In this document: one piece after another, positions 47,585 to 59,589 of the stretch
How positions within the stretch are numbered: the first letter of the stretch is position 1
Layout: the number at the start of each line of letters is the position of its first letter
Assembly: GCA_029449235.1 (NCBI GenBank)
Contig: JANATG010000001.1
Coordinates: 1,612,001 to 1,676,000 of the forward strand
DNA from: Linnemannia schmuckeri
Lineage: Eukaryota; Mortierellomycota; Mortierellomycetes; Mortierellales; Mortierellaceae
DNA length: 64,000 nucleotides
Reading direction: 5' to 3'
The notes under the pieces: model-generated
Databases searched by the model: none
Told to the model about the DNA's origin: nothing
Seen by the model: the letters and a program-made list of their open reading frames with translations, nothing else
Made by a program: the position numbers and the translations under genes

Positions 47585-48839
47585 CCTTCCTCTTTCTCCT
47601 CTTTCTTTCCCACACTTTCTCGTACCTCCTCTTTTTTTACCTGTCCATCTCATTGCTGCATGTTAGCTAAAAAGACTGTTGCTGCTCTTGCCTGCCGATG
47701 ATGAGGAGTGCTCATCAAATCATCAAAAACAAAGACGGACTTTTAGTTTTTTCTCTCTTGCTCAAAATGCACACCTCATGGTTGGACTGAATGGGATTGT
47801 TTGTTGCGGGGTTGCGAACAAAAATTGAGAGTTCTCGTTTTCTGTTGCCGATCACTGGCATACAAACGACAACAAACTCTACCCGAGGAGAAGGAACCTC
47901 TAACCTGAGGGCATAGCAAAATCCTTCATTTTTCGGTTACTCAGCAAGAAAATTAAAAAAATAAAAAATGATGACTCCCCGCAAGAACCAAGTTTTGTCG
48001 CTTATTCACGTTTTTTACTCAGCGAAATGTACTTAGAGTATTTTATCAATTGTATGAGCTACGAGATGATTGACTGAGAGGTCACTCCAGGGATGAAAGA
48101 ATATCCCATTCATGAATCATTCATTCACCATCGCCGAAAATAAATACTGTTCTTCTGTGGGTTGCCGTCGCCACGTTTTTTTATTTCTGGTCTGAGTTTT
48201 CTTGGTCCGCTTATTTTTTTTTCGGGTGTTTATTGAAAAATCGCGGGATTGAGTCGTGAGGGGTTTTTTTATCTGAAATAAGGCAAAGAGTGAGAGAGAG
48301 CGAGAGCGCCAGAGGAAGAGAAAGGTAGGTCATCAGTTCAGTTTGGTCAATTAATGAAGAAGAGCAACCCCGATTCTGTCCCCCTTCATCAGAGGAGGAG
48401 GTAAAACCCGCAGATAAAAAGGCAGAGATGGCTTCAACGATAATCGATTTGTGTAGAAAACGCAAACGAGGGCCAGCGTGGAAAAAAAAATGCAGAGGAT
48501 GAATGACAAAAAAAATTGGTCCCTGAAAAATTATCGTAAAGCTTTTCGAGGGTTGTGGGTTGAGTGCTGTGGTTGGTTACTGACTAGCCTAGTTTCACGA
48601 CTCAATTCAATTGAAACAAGATGCCTTGCCGTCTGTTCTAGATCTTGATCTAGTCCTCGTGTCTGTTGCACTCTGTTAGTGTGTTTTTTGTGTGGAGAAG
48701 GGAAAAGGGCTCCTTTGTGCTGACTTATACTGAAAACACACACACAGAGACTGATACAACGGCATATGTGCACGCCATGCATAGCCTTACCCTTTAGAGG
48801 TCTACTCTATGTATCTTGTTTGTGCTTTTTCTCAATCAC

Positions 48840-48925
48840 GCACTCTCTCCTGTCCTGTGTCCTCTCTTGTCCTCACTTCTCCTGTCTTGTCCTCTCGTGT
48901 CCTGTCATGTCCTGTCGTGTACCTC
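48840..48925 (+). repeat. Degenerate TGTCC repeat
   Basis: About ten imperfect copies of CTGTCCTG/TCTTGTCC variants in tandem; no coding role seen. Confidence 0.6.
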
Positions 48926-50291
48926 CCCCCTTCTCTTCTAACCCCTGTGCATATTTATGCGCATTATGTGCATGGTCAGTATATTACCGTTTTTCTTTGT
49001 CGCGCTCCCGTTCATTTTCTTCTTCAATTTTCCATGCCCCGCGCCCCCCGTGTCCACGCCCCATCTCATATATTCATTATTAATTTTTCTCACAGCCTTT
49101 CCCTTTACTCCAAAAGTACCATCCATCAAGCTCAAGTACCTATCGCCTTCTCTCTTTCTCCGAGGGATCGACTTCAACTTCCAAAAAAACGGGGTACCTT
49201 CTCCAACAGAAGCAGAAACTGGGGACGTGAAAGGGAGTTTTTTTTTTTCTTATCTTATTTACTTCGGACTCCAGAGAAACGAAGGAGTCATTTCGAACTA
49301 ACAGTTTTCGAATTCCAAATTTATCCTCCCCTTCCCTCTCCTTTCCTCTCTTCTCTCCTGTTAGTCTCCTACCCTCTCTCGCCCCCGCCCTCCCCTCTCC
49401 CCTATTTGCGCCGTTTGTTCTAGCGCGGAATCGCCGTTAAGCGCAAAAAAAGTCAGAGAGCAGCTAGCCTAAGAGACTCAGAGAGAGAGGGAGAACCAAA
49501 GAAAAAAAAGTTCGGGTCTAGTTGTAATTGTCTACTATGAAAATCCATGAGTCCAACAAACTCAGAATCAAAATAAACAGAAAATCTCGCCATGTGGCGA
49601 GCGTGTGTGTTTGTACCTGAAAGAACAGTCCATTGAACTCTACTCCTCAATTCGATCATACCCGGTGGATCCGTCTATCGCGTGGAATATCCTCCGACGA
49701 AAAGAAAAAAAAAAGTAATAAAAAGGGCTAGTCTTCTCTTAACCTTGTGTAGAAAGTGTATGAGTGAAATAGAAAGCTGAGAAAATAAACGAAATTGAGA
49801 ACTGAGAGCATTGGAGGGCTCTAAAAAAAAAAAAAGGAAAGAGAGAAAGAACGAGAACAGTTTTCGGCTGACAAAACATAAAAACCTATCTTTTCCACGG
49901 GGTTGGGTTTGGACGATGTGATAATCATGTCATCATCGTTCGGCATCAACCACGCCGTTATTGTCAAAGAAAAAAAAGAACGCGCTTAGTTCCTTGTCCA
50001 TCGTGAATGACCTAAATAGTTAGGGGGTCAATTGAAGCCCTCTTTTTTCTTTATTAGTTATTTTTGTTTCCATCTCCCCTTCATTTTACTCTTGTCCTGC
50101 TACTCACATTTTCTGGTCTCTAGTACACTTCCCCTCATAACGTCTCTGGACAAACCACCACCAAAACATAGACAACACAAGAAGTTGCTGATCAAGAAAG
50201 CGTTCTTTATGACATGAGAGGAAGCTGTCGTTTGTTTGGTAATGCTTTTATATTTGTCTCTGATACAAAATTTGATGCTGTGAACCTAGGG

Positions 50292-51211
50292 CTATTTCCG
50301 TTGATGTGGTTTCGAGTTGGTGGAAGAAAATCCAGGGACATTGGCGTTGATGCTGCCGCCGCCCTGGACTGAAGGCGCCGACGACGGTGCAGATCCAGGC
50401 GCCGACTGTGGTTGTGCTGGGCTTTCCTGCCAAAGACCGTCTCTCTTCCAACCACTCACAAGAACCTTGATCTGGTTACATGAGTGATAGTTGACAAAAA
50501 AAATAGACATGTGGGTCAGAAGTTGGCGATTATTTCGTTTCACGCTATGTATAGTATCCCGATCGTGTCCTTGTATCCTTTTTTCACTCCACTCTTGCAT
50601 TCCTGTCTTTTTTTTTATTCCCGAGTCCCTTATTCCCTGTTCATGCCTCAGTCTTCAAAATCCGTCAGATATGAGCTACAGAAACTTACGACGAGAGGCA
50701 AAGGGATGGGTTTGGAGAGTCTCTTTCTGTCATAGACAAGACTGTCATAGATGGCATCATGGTTGCCCGGATGGATAGCGTTCAAAGCCGGATTCTGGCT
50801 ATTGGCGCTCTGGACAACATGCCACCGCCCTTTTGTCCATTCCTCCCTCGTCCGGTTCCAATGCTCCAGTCCTGTTGTGGCATCCGAATGTGGTCCTTGT
50901 CCTTGCTGTTGTTGTTGTGATGATGAAGAGGAAGAGCCAGGTGATTCGTGTGGGTGCTGGCCTCCTGTGCCGTCTATTGAAAGCGCTGCTGTACTGGATA
51001 CTATAAGATCTTCAGTTGCGAGATTGGCAGACGTGAGTTGATTGTAGTATTGGTGGTATTCAGGGGTGTCCATGCCGGCCATAGTGTCGAAGAAGGGGTC
51101 GCCTGTTGCCCATGATGGCTTCTTTATTGCTGTTGCTGGCGCTGGTGCTTGAGAAAGGGTTGTGGGGACCATGTTCAAGGGTGATGCTGTTGACTGATCT
51201 TCGGGATCCAT
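50292..51211 (-). CDS. Gag1-like clamp domain protein
   Basis: Exons 51211-50690 and 50471-50292 (218-nt intron, phase 0) give 233 residues. The core runs across the intron: HWNRTREEWTKGRWHV, then a spacer, then IYDSLVYDRKRLSKPIPLPL, then VLVSGWKRDGLW. This Trp-rich pattern matches the fungal domain formerly called DUF4050 and now the Gag1-like clamp; fission yeast Gag1 modulates TORC1 during nitrogen starvation. The flanks are disordered (Ser/Gln-rich before, Pro/Ser/Ala-rich after). A role in TORC1 or starvation signalling is inference from the domain alone. Divergent from the Lines-like gene. Confidence 0.7.
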
Positions 51212-51769
51212 GACCTGGTTTGCTCTGTACTGCGTGTGTGTAGGAGTGTGCTAGGATGCCTTGGCCTCCTGAAGATGAGTGTATTATGATGACCTTGGAG
51301 GGGCACGGGTTTCGTATGTATATATGTTGTCCTGTTCCCGACTCTTAGACTCGAGTTGTGTTTTGCGAGGGGCGGGGAAAACGGCTTTATAGCGAAGTAG
51401 GTTGGTTGGTTTGTTGTATGTTTGACTGACTGATTGCGGGATCCTTTTTGATGAGTTATGGCGCTGCGAGATGTCCTTGTGCAATGTCCATGTAAGTGTT
51501 GTCCTGAACAAGTTGCTTGCCAGTTGCCCCTGTCCTTTGCTGATCCTTGAAAGTTTTGTTAGCTCCGTTCGTGGTAAAAATGAAGAGAAGAAAAGTGGCA
51601 CACGCGGTCAAGATTTTTTTTTCTCCAACAAAGCCACTCCTTCCCGCCCTCCTGATTTATGCCTTTTGCACTCCTATTTACAGTCCAATCAAGCACTTTC
51701 TTTCCTGCACACCACTCGTATACCCTTCGGCGTTCTTGTCTGACGCTTGAAAAATAATCTCATGAATGA
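51212..51769. promoter_or_regulatory. Divergent promoter Gag1-like / Lines-like
   Basis: 558 nt between two divergent start codons. No clear TATA box. Two upstream ATGs (51762, 51766) lie in the last 8 nt before the Lines-like start. Confidence 0.5.
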
Positions 51770-54114
51770 ATGTCGCGAAGCACCAATGCAAAAGTAGACC
51801 CATCAGCATCAGCACTGAACCGAGTCCTTGAGGTGAGGATACACTTCCAATAACCTTATTCTATTATTCTATCAGTTGACGTACATATCACCTCCCCCCC
51901 TCAAGAAAGACATCCCCGCTCTTTTGCACTATCACACCCTTTGCACACATCGCCTGACGATCCATATCTACATAGGCGATAAACTCGAGTGAAGATGTCA
52001 TTGCACAGCTGGCAGTCCTCTCGGATGAGCAACTGCTCAAGGATACCCAACTTCATCTCGTACTCCTCCAGCAGCCAGATACCCTGGTAAGTTTTACGCC
52101 TCGGCGCAAGCTTGAATTTGCGTGAGAGCGTACATACTTCAGTCTTCTTGCTTACTTGCAATATACTCATTCCACGCTTCTTTGATGATAGATATGCCTT
52201 TTAGAACTGGAAGACTTGTATGTCCAATTCTCAGCTTACAGACTTGCCAAGGCGATCCTTCTCAACCGCAACATCTATACTTTCGACAAGATATCAACAG
52301 CACTATTACAATCGCAGAATCTTTACAGCAACCGCCGCCAGCAAGTTATCCAGACACTGGTTAAGAAACTTATCCATCTTGACAATCGGGACTGTTCAGG
52401 GACCGGGAGGGCTATCTTGGAACTCTTTCATGGACTTTTGAAGGATCACCGACATTTGGTCCGCAATGCTGATCATCATGGCACCATTGACTATGACGAC
52501 CACCATAATGGTGACGACAGTCAACCAACATCGTCATTATCATCGTCAGCAGAGGAAAGGAAGGCGAAGGCGATATCTCGACACGTAGCGGTGACCATTG
52601 TGCAGGAACTGGCGAGTTCTGGCTTTTGGGAAGCGAGAATCTTGGATCGGATCCTGAGTGTTCGGGGGATGCAGTATGCGGCGCTGGTTCTCTTTGTCGA
52701 TCTCGAGAAGGCGCGGATGTTCGTGGCGGTGGATACTGTTCCTGGAGTGAGTGATGAGTTTCGGGATTCGGTAATGGTCTGTCATTACAACCTCATTCGT
52801 TATATGGACAAGGTACAGTTTTTTTTTTTTTACTGACCGTGCAGTTGACCTGAACGCTGGCAATAGTCATCCGATCAACCAATATCCCGTTCTGACACTT
52901 CTTTTATGTATACATAGTGGATGGTCAATGGCAATATTGGATCTCTTCCACTCAAGAAACACCTGGAACTGATCTGCATATCCATGAAACCCTCTCCACC
53001 GCCTCTTCCGCATCAGCACTCGTCAGGACAACAACTACATCAGCCTGAGAAATCTGTGGATCGGGAAACATATTTGAAACGGCGGCCACTGGAAATTCTA
53101 ATGGCTCAGTCGCCCATTGTGCAAGACGTGCTCTATGCGTTTCAGGAACTGGACCCAGATCTGGATGACTTTTCTTCAAGCAGGACTACCTTTATTCTTC
53201 CCGACAACTGCTCCGTCCACGACTATACGTCTGCTGGGACTTCAAGTACAACTGCAACTAATGTTCTGCAAATCAAGGCATTTCTCTCGAATCCGGAGGC
53301 GATCCGTCAACTCGGTCGGATATGCCTTACAGCGGCGCTTTCGATTCTCGACACTTTGACCTCAGCTTTCACCTCCACCGACAACGACAATGCTATCGTC
53401 GACTACTACGGACAAATCACGGAACCCACCAGCAAGTACTTGATCCCGTTTCTGGAAGCCTGGATTGGAGACAGAACACTCCCGTTGCTGCTCACAGTCT
53501 ATGGCGAGGACGATGCAGGTGTTTCTTGGCTTCTGAAAACCATCTCTCTGATCTACCGCAGGATCCTCGACCTGTCACGCACCTCACCACCACCCCAAGT
53601 ATCACAGCAACAACACGAGCTAGACAAGATCCGCAGCGTCCTCGAAAACCACATCCACCCACTAGAAGCGCTTTTCAGCTTTCTGGAAACCATCGGATTT
53701 GACTACCAAACCCTCTTGGACCTCCTATTGACGCTCGATGACCCCCATGAGTCGGGCGGCATGCTCGCGGCCGTGATGGCTATCCTACGATCGTTTACTG
53801 AAGATTCTTCAGATCAGGAACGAGTGCTTCGTCGGTGGCGGGAAGAGATTCTGGACGACCAGCAATTACACTTATGCCAACTGGAACAACGTACCTCGAA
53901 CAGCGAAAGTGAACCTGATGTTGACGACGATAAAAGTCACCAATTACGGACACGATTCAGGTTGCTCGACAACGTGCACCATTGTCTGGACCAATTGTCG
54001 CACCAGATTCAGCGACTGCACAAGAACAGTCTTTTCCCATATAACCCTAAACCTCTACTCCATGTTCTGCAGCATACCCAAGACATTCTCTTCACAGTTT
54101 TGACCGACTCTTAG
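51770..54114 (+). CDS. Lines-homologue-like protein (LINS1 family, tentative)
   Basis: Exons 51770-51832, 51976-52086, 52192-52812 and 52918-54114, all phase 0, give 663 residues. Largely helical and leucine-rich. The region LEALFSFLETIGFDYQTLLD to LAAVMAILRSF resembles the Lines N-terminal repeat region, and the end (CLDQLSHQIQRLHKNSLFPY, then NPKPLLHVL) resembles the short Lines C-terminal domain with its LFPYNPxxLL motif. In animals LINS1 is linked to Wnt signalling and cognition; its molecular role is unclear and no fungal role can be inferred. An acidic/His-rich insertion (DHHGTIDYDDHHNGDD) sits in exon 3. ATG 51770 is the only start that opens exon 1 into exon 2, but two other ATGs overlap it in the other frames. 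Confidence 0.6.
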
Positions 54115-54244
54115 ATAGATCCCACATAGACATATTTTTTCTTAACTGTTTCGGCTTTCCCAAGAAGTGATCCTTTGAAGTCAAATGACCAATGAACAAT
54201 GAACAATGAACAGATGAACACGAGAAAAGAATTACGAGGGTTTA
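54115..54244. other. Convergent 3' region of Lines-like and GATA genes
   Basis: 130 nt between convergent stops, with four imperfect ATGAACA repeats at about 54189-54215. A minus-strand AATAAA (54241-54246) overlaps the GATA gene stop codon. Confidence 0.6.
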
Positions 54245-57095
54245 TTATGCGAGGAGATATGAGAGGGTAAGCTTGCGTCCGGCGACAGGTCCTTCCTTGT
54301 CATGATTCTCATGAGCGCTGAATGGCAAAGTATCAGGAGACTGTGGGGGTGGAACTGGTACTGCAGCCGGCAACAATGAGTCGATCTGGCAACCACTCTC
54401 TTGTACAGTGTCGGGTTCAACAACAGGCGGCTGGAACGACGGCTGTGGCGGTGACGGGCTATCACCACCAGACATGATCACATCTTCTGCTTGACTTTGA
54501 GTGCCTGGCTGCTCGTTGTTGCTGTGAGACAATTGGGAAGAGTTCCCATTTTGTTCAGCAGGTCCAAGTACCTCGTTTTCATTCAGCCTCGTCACTGATC
54601 CTACATCCTCACTGTCGTCGCGTGTTGTTGACCGTCCACGACCGCGCTTTTTGCGAGCAATGTCCGTCAGTGTAATAGGATCGATCGCCGGTCGTTTGGG
54701 TGTCTCGCCTACTCCTGTAGCTGTGGTTGTTGTCTGGGGATCTTTCGCAGACTTTTCCGATTCTGCCGCCTTGGTACTGGACTCTTGTTTGTTCTTGGCT
54801 GCCAGAGCGGCCTTACTCCTCGACAGCTTGCCCCAAACTGTAATGCGGACGAAATTAAAAAGAGCAGCTTGTTAGATCACTGTAACGGGCTTTGTGAAAA
54901 AAAAATATAGATGGTATAACGTTATCTTGCTGATTTTGGTCGTTCACACTTACTCAATCCACAGGCATTGCAGAGCGTTCGAGGGCCTAGATGAATTCGA
55001 AAAAAAAAATAAAAATAAAAATAGCGAGTAAGCATTCCAGCCTAAATACATCAGCATGCAGCACAACAATGCATCAAAAATGGACCATCTAAAATAGAGT
55101 AGCTTACCCAAGGGTCCCTTTCGCCACTCTGGGGTCTTGACAATGTTGCACGACGTGCATCGCAATTGATGTGGGTTCAATGCAAGCTAATCCAGAGAGA
55201 TAATTGAGGGTTTTTTAAGCATGAATAAAATTGCTATTTGATATTCTAGACCCGGCCAATGACCATATCTCTTATTGAGACATGAGTTGACCCAGAAGTG
55301 CACCCTTTCTGTTTCGTTCATTGTGTGCAAAATATTAAGACTAATCAATTCCGGACGAGTTATATTTTACCTCTTCTTCTACATGGTCAATTGGCTCTTG
55401 GTCGACCCGACAGCCCTAATAAGACCATTGGTCAAAGGAGAGAGAGAATAAGAAATCAGGGTATTGTTAGGTCTCGAGCTTTCAACGTCATGATAACCCC
55501 GTTTTGGTTCTGAATCCCACATCGGATCCGACGATATAGAATGGTTACCATAAAGATTTTGCTCAGAATCTCAGCGTTGTAAAGGAGACGGTCCGTCGTG
55601 CCGACTTTCCCCTTGATCAAGCAATCCCGGATCTCGCTCGCATATTCAAATATCTGTACCCAGTCAAAACAGATTGTAAAAGGGGTTAAAGTGATGCAAG
55701 AGTGCGTGCGTACAAGAAAGAGAGAAAAAAATGATACAAAGATAGGCGGAGTAAGGAAAGAGAGAGAAAGAGAGTGGCTTTAGCGTTATTGTCGTTGTTT
55801 CAAGGCACCATCTAGTCATATACGAATAGAGGCATGTTTAAAAAAAACGTACCATCCGGTAATTGATTCGACTAAACTCGTAGCGAGGCCCTTCACCTCG
55901 AGGAGGGTTGAATGCATCTCGGTAACTTGAGGGTCCTGCGGCAGAACTTGAAGGAGATTGCTGGGATATGTGTGGGTAGGAGGAGTGATGCTGGCTTCGA
56001 GCACTGTCCAGAGGCTCGTGACGTCTGTAATCGCTCGGTGTATTGACGGATCGGCGATGAGGTGGCTGTGGGATGTCAATCGCTGCGGATGGATAAGGTG
56101 GTCTGTGTTCCGACGAGGAATCCCATGGGTCGGCCGGTGGTCTTTGCTGAGATGGGAACGGGTGAAAGCGGTTGTTGGCTTGGTCGTCATAGGGTGAATG
56201 AGCATTCTTTGGGTGCGGAGAATCGAGCGCGTTGTGGGGCGATCTGTGCCGGTGTGGCATCGGCGGCAGCTGAGTGACGCGGCTGTCGCGGGAATGGGGA
56301 GGGGGGTAGTGATCCATCCGTCCTCGACCCTCCTGGTCGTCAAGCTTTGCCGAGGATCCAATACGAGGAGATGGTGGTCCTGCTCTGCTATGGGGCGAGT
56401 CAAACTCTCTCCCATACGGCTCTCGGGCCTCGCGAGGGTCCCGGAACTCACGAGGGTCTCGATAATCTCTTGGGTCTGTTGGTGGGTCTCTTGAATCCCT
56501 GGCGTCCCTTGAGTCCCTTGGATCATGACCATTGCTGGATTGAGAAGGGTACGAACGGTCATGGGGAGTGCGATAGGTGGGGTAGTCTGGATAATGCTGT
56601 TGTTGATGATAGGATGGATAGCCATCAGAATCGTACGGATGCGATGATGGAAGGGGTTGTGAGTGTCGGTGCTGGCTGTAAGGATCCCGGGACCACTCCT
56701 GCGACTGCGAACCTGGGAGCCGCTGGTAGGTGTGCTCCGGAGGACAGTCGCTTTCGTTATCGTTCGAGGCCGCGTACGGCAGAGTCAGCAGCCTTCCATG
56801 ACCACGGTACGCGTTGAAAATGACGCTGGTTCCCGGACTGTAGTTGTTGACAGAGGACTCTGGGGCATTGTACTTGAGGTTAGGCAGCTTTAGTGGCAGC
56901 CTTGGCCGCCTCTCGGAAGCTGGTTGGAAGGAACCACTGATGCCGCTTCCAATAACCTCGATTTCCTCCTCTTTGCCATCAAGCGTTGTAACGACCATTT
57001 TGTTTTTGCCGGTCGAGCTGTGCCGCTTGCTGCTCTGCATGTCGATCATCTCCTGTTGGTGTTGGTGATGCTGAATATGCTGCTGTTGTTGTTGT

Positions 57096-57128
<33 letters not shown>

Positions 57129-57181
57129 AAGGGCTCACTGCTGTCGGATTGTGAGTTGTCGTTATGTCTGAAGGTGGCCAT
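54245..57181 (-). CDS. GATA-type zinc finger transcription factor
   Basis: Exons 57181-55853, 55653-55549, 55186-55108, 54986-54954 and 54837-54245 give 712 residues. The single GATA finger has Cys488, 491, 510 and 513 in a C-x2-C-x18-C-x2-C pattern with TPEWRKGPLGPRTLCNACGL, the 18-residue-loop type of WC-2 and plant GATA factors rather than the 17-residue AreA type. It is split by three introns; exon 4 is only 33 nt and carries Cys510 and Cys513. The N-terminus has a 17-residue polyGln run and Arg/Asp/Pro/Ser-rich disorder. A conserved-looking block (LKLPNLKYN, YSPGTSVIFNAYRGHGRL) and exon 2 (FEYASEIRDCLIKGKVG) precede the finger; no PAS domain is evident. A basic KKRGRGRS patch follows. 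Start is the ATG at 57181. Confidence 0.85.
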
Positions 57182-59589
57182 CACGTCGTAGCTGCAGTCG
57201 TTTGTTTGTTTCTCAGAGCGTTGTTATTGTGATCTGAGGGCCAAGTAAGGAATGTCAATGGCAATGATGAGCTCCGGTATGTTATGAGTATAGTGTGAGA
57301 AATGAAGGAAGGTATGTGGACGGGAATATTATGTGTGGGTGATGGTGTGCATGTGTGTGTGTGCGAGTAGGGCTCAGATGGACAGAGAGGGAAGAGAGGG
57401 ATGAGAGGGATGAGAGGGAAAAGAGGGAAGAAAGGGGGAGGGAAGAAGAGATGGTGAATGTGTTTACGTGGGAGGAGGAGAGGGGAGGAATGGAGAGGAG
57501 GGAAGGAGGCGAGGAAGAAGAGAAGAGTAAGGAATAAAAGGAAAAAAGACTGCCTGTGAACAGCAGGAGCAATTTTGTCGGAGGTAAAGCTGCGAATGAA
57601 ACGTAAGAAGGATGATGTAGAGGAGGAGAACGAGGAGGAGGAGAAAGAAGAAAGAGGAAGAAGAACCGAAGAGACACTCTCGGAGGGAGAGGGAGTGGTG
57701 GTGTTGAAGGGACCAAAGGCACACACTTCCTAGCTGCTGATGGTGGTGGTGGTGTTATTGCTGCTATTGTTGTTGTGTGGTGGTTGCTGTGTTCGAAGAG
57801 GATGTGGGAGCAAACAGTGGGAGAGTGAACAAAGGGATTATGTGTGTACTGAGTAACCTGTGACTCTGACTGAAAGATAAAAGAGGACAGAAAAGGAGTC
57901 GAGTCGAGTCGAGCTGAGCCAAGGTCGGGGTAAGTGCAACAGCACGACCAACAACAACAACAAAGAAAGGGCAGACAACAACAATAACAACGAGAGCAAG
58001 CAGCAAACAGAATAACGACCAAGAAAGAAAGTAGATGATATGCGATAGAAGAGAGCAACTGACCCCTTTTTTTATTTTGTTTTATTTTTTTTTTGTTTGA
58101 AAGATCACTTAGATCAGTTAGATGTTAGTGATCGGCGATCTCTTTTTTTTATGAGCGAGATAAGCTTTCTGTCGCATACTTTCGTTTCCTTGCTTCGACT
58201 CTGACTCGATCTTACAACAGTTGTCCCTCTACCCGAGCAAAAGACAACTGCATTGACGCGGCTGCAGTGGCCCCTTTCCTTCCATTCTTTCTCTTCTTTC
58301 TTTTCTCTCTCTTTTCTCTCTCTTTTCTCTCTCTTTTCTCTCTCTTTTCTCTCTCTTTTCTATCTCTTTTCTCTCTCTTTTCTCTCTCTTTCATTCCATT
58401 CTTTTATTTATTTTCTTTTCTTCCATTCCTTTCTTCTTTCTATTTTTCTTTCCTACCATTTCTTTCTTCTTTCTTCCTTCCTTCTTTTCCTTGCCATCCC
58501 GCCTCATAAATCAACACTCATACAAGGTCTTGAAAGAAAAACGAAAAGAAAAAAAAAAAAAAACGGAAAAAACAACTTTTGCCACCAAATTTGGCTCTTA
58601 ACGGCGATATAAGATGACAAAGTCCATGTGCTGTACATTGTAGCTTGCCATGCAGCATTGATATCAAATATACTCACACTAGACAGTTGCGCATGAGTCG
58701 ACTAGCCGCATTCCTCTCTTTTCTTTTCTTTTCCTACTTTCTCCTTGCCCTCACCCACCTCAGTCCGCCTAAATTCAATCCAATCCAGTCCACTAAGGTC
58801 ATAAGAAACATAAAAGTGATCGGTCGTGTCAAAAGAATTGTATAAACAGAGAACGAGAAAGGAGAGCATGCGGCGGGTCAAGTTCACCCTCAGCCCAAAC
58901 AAAAAACAAACATCGAGAAAAGTCAGAGTAAAGGGAAAAGGAGATGCGATTTATGGGAGTATCAAAGGAATAGAAACGACATACGAAACTCTCTTACATG
59001 TTACAACAATCAGCAAACAAGAAGCGGATAGGAAGACAAACAAAGATCCACATAGCAATGACATTCAGAACAATAACAATTGTAATTTTCACCATGAACC
59101 ATGCTCATGTCCACAAAATACCATCAATGCCAGAGTGAATAATATACAGAAAGATGAAAGTTATTCTGTAAGTAAGAGCAAGGCTGCTTTTTGTTTTTGT
59201 TCGTTAGGTTTTTTCATAGTTTGATTTGTTTTATGCCCTGTTTTGGTTTGTGAACAAAAGGCCACCTGTGGACTACTACAACAATAACAACAATAACCAC
59301 AAAAAGAGGTTGGGTGGTGACTGACCATTTGAATTTCACTTTCGCATTCTATCGCTCTCTCTTCTTTAGTTCCCTTTCTCTCTTCCTCTCTCTCCCTTGA
59401 TTTCTCTCTTCTTTCACTTCTCCCTTGCCCTTCGTCCTTCTCTCTTTTACCCTCTTCTTCGTGTCCTCTCGTCTCTCTCTCTCTTCTTCCCCTGGCCTGG
59501 CAACATCCACTCTACTCCACTCCGCTCCATCCCTCGACTCATAGCCATACGAAACTACAACATCATCAACAACCAGGTAGAAAGCACTA
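57182..59589. promoter_or_regulatory. 2.4 kb divergent region GATA / kinase-ankyrin
   Basis: No gene supported. It must contain both promoters and probably long leaders. The GATA side (57250-57720) is purine-rich on plus, i.e. a CT-rich leader on the coding strand. An 11-nt CTTTTCTCTCT tandem repeat lies at about 58300-58390. The kinase side is CT-rich from 59350. Confidence 0.5.
58300..58390 (+). repeat. 11-nt tandem repeat (CTTTTCTCTCT)
   Basis: About eight near-perfect copies of an 11-nt pyrimidine unit, one copy with a C-to-A change (CTATCT). Confidence 0.9.

Larger units (their letters stand above)
43310..50291. other. 7 kb gene-free region
   Basis: Between the start of the tubby-like gene and the 3' end of the Gag1-like gene I find no supportable coding gene, tRNA or mobile element. 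Open frames on both strands are low complexity (Phe/Leu/Ser-rich on CT tracts, Lys/Arg/Glu-rich on AG tracts). The region has strand-asymmetric blocks: purine-rich on plus at about 44220-45120, pyrimidine-rich at 45290-45800, CT-rich at 47000-47200 and 49310-49410, plus a 32-nt T run. TGTCC-type repeats lie at 48840-48925. It could hold a long leader, promoter or noncoding transcript. Confidence 0.5.

Noticed and set aside
55430..55540. tRNA-like segment with a T-loop-like GGTTCTGAATCC
   Set aside because: No acceptor stem, D-arm or anticodon arm can be formed; it lies in an intron of the GATA gene.
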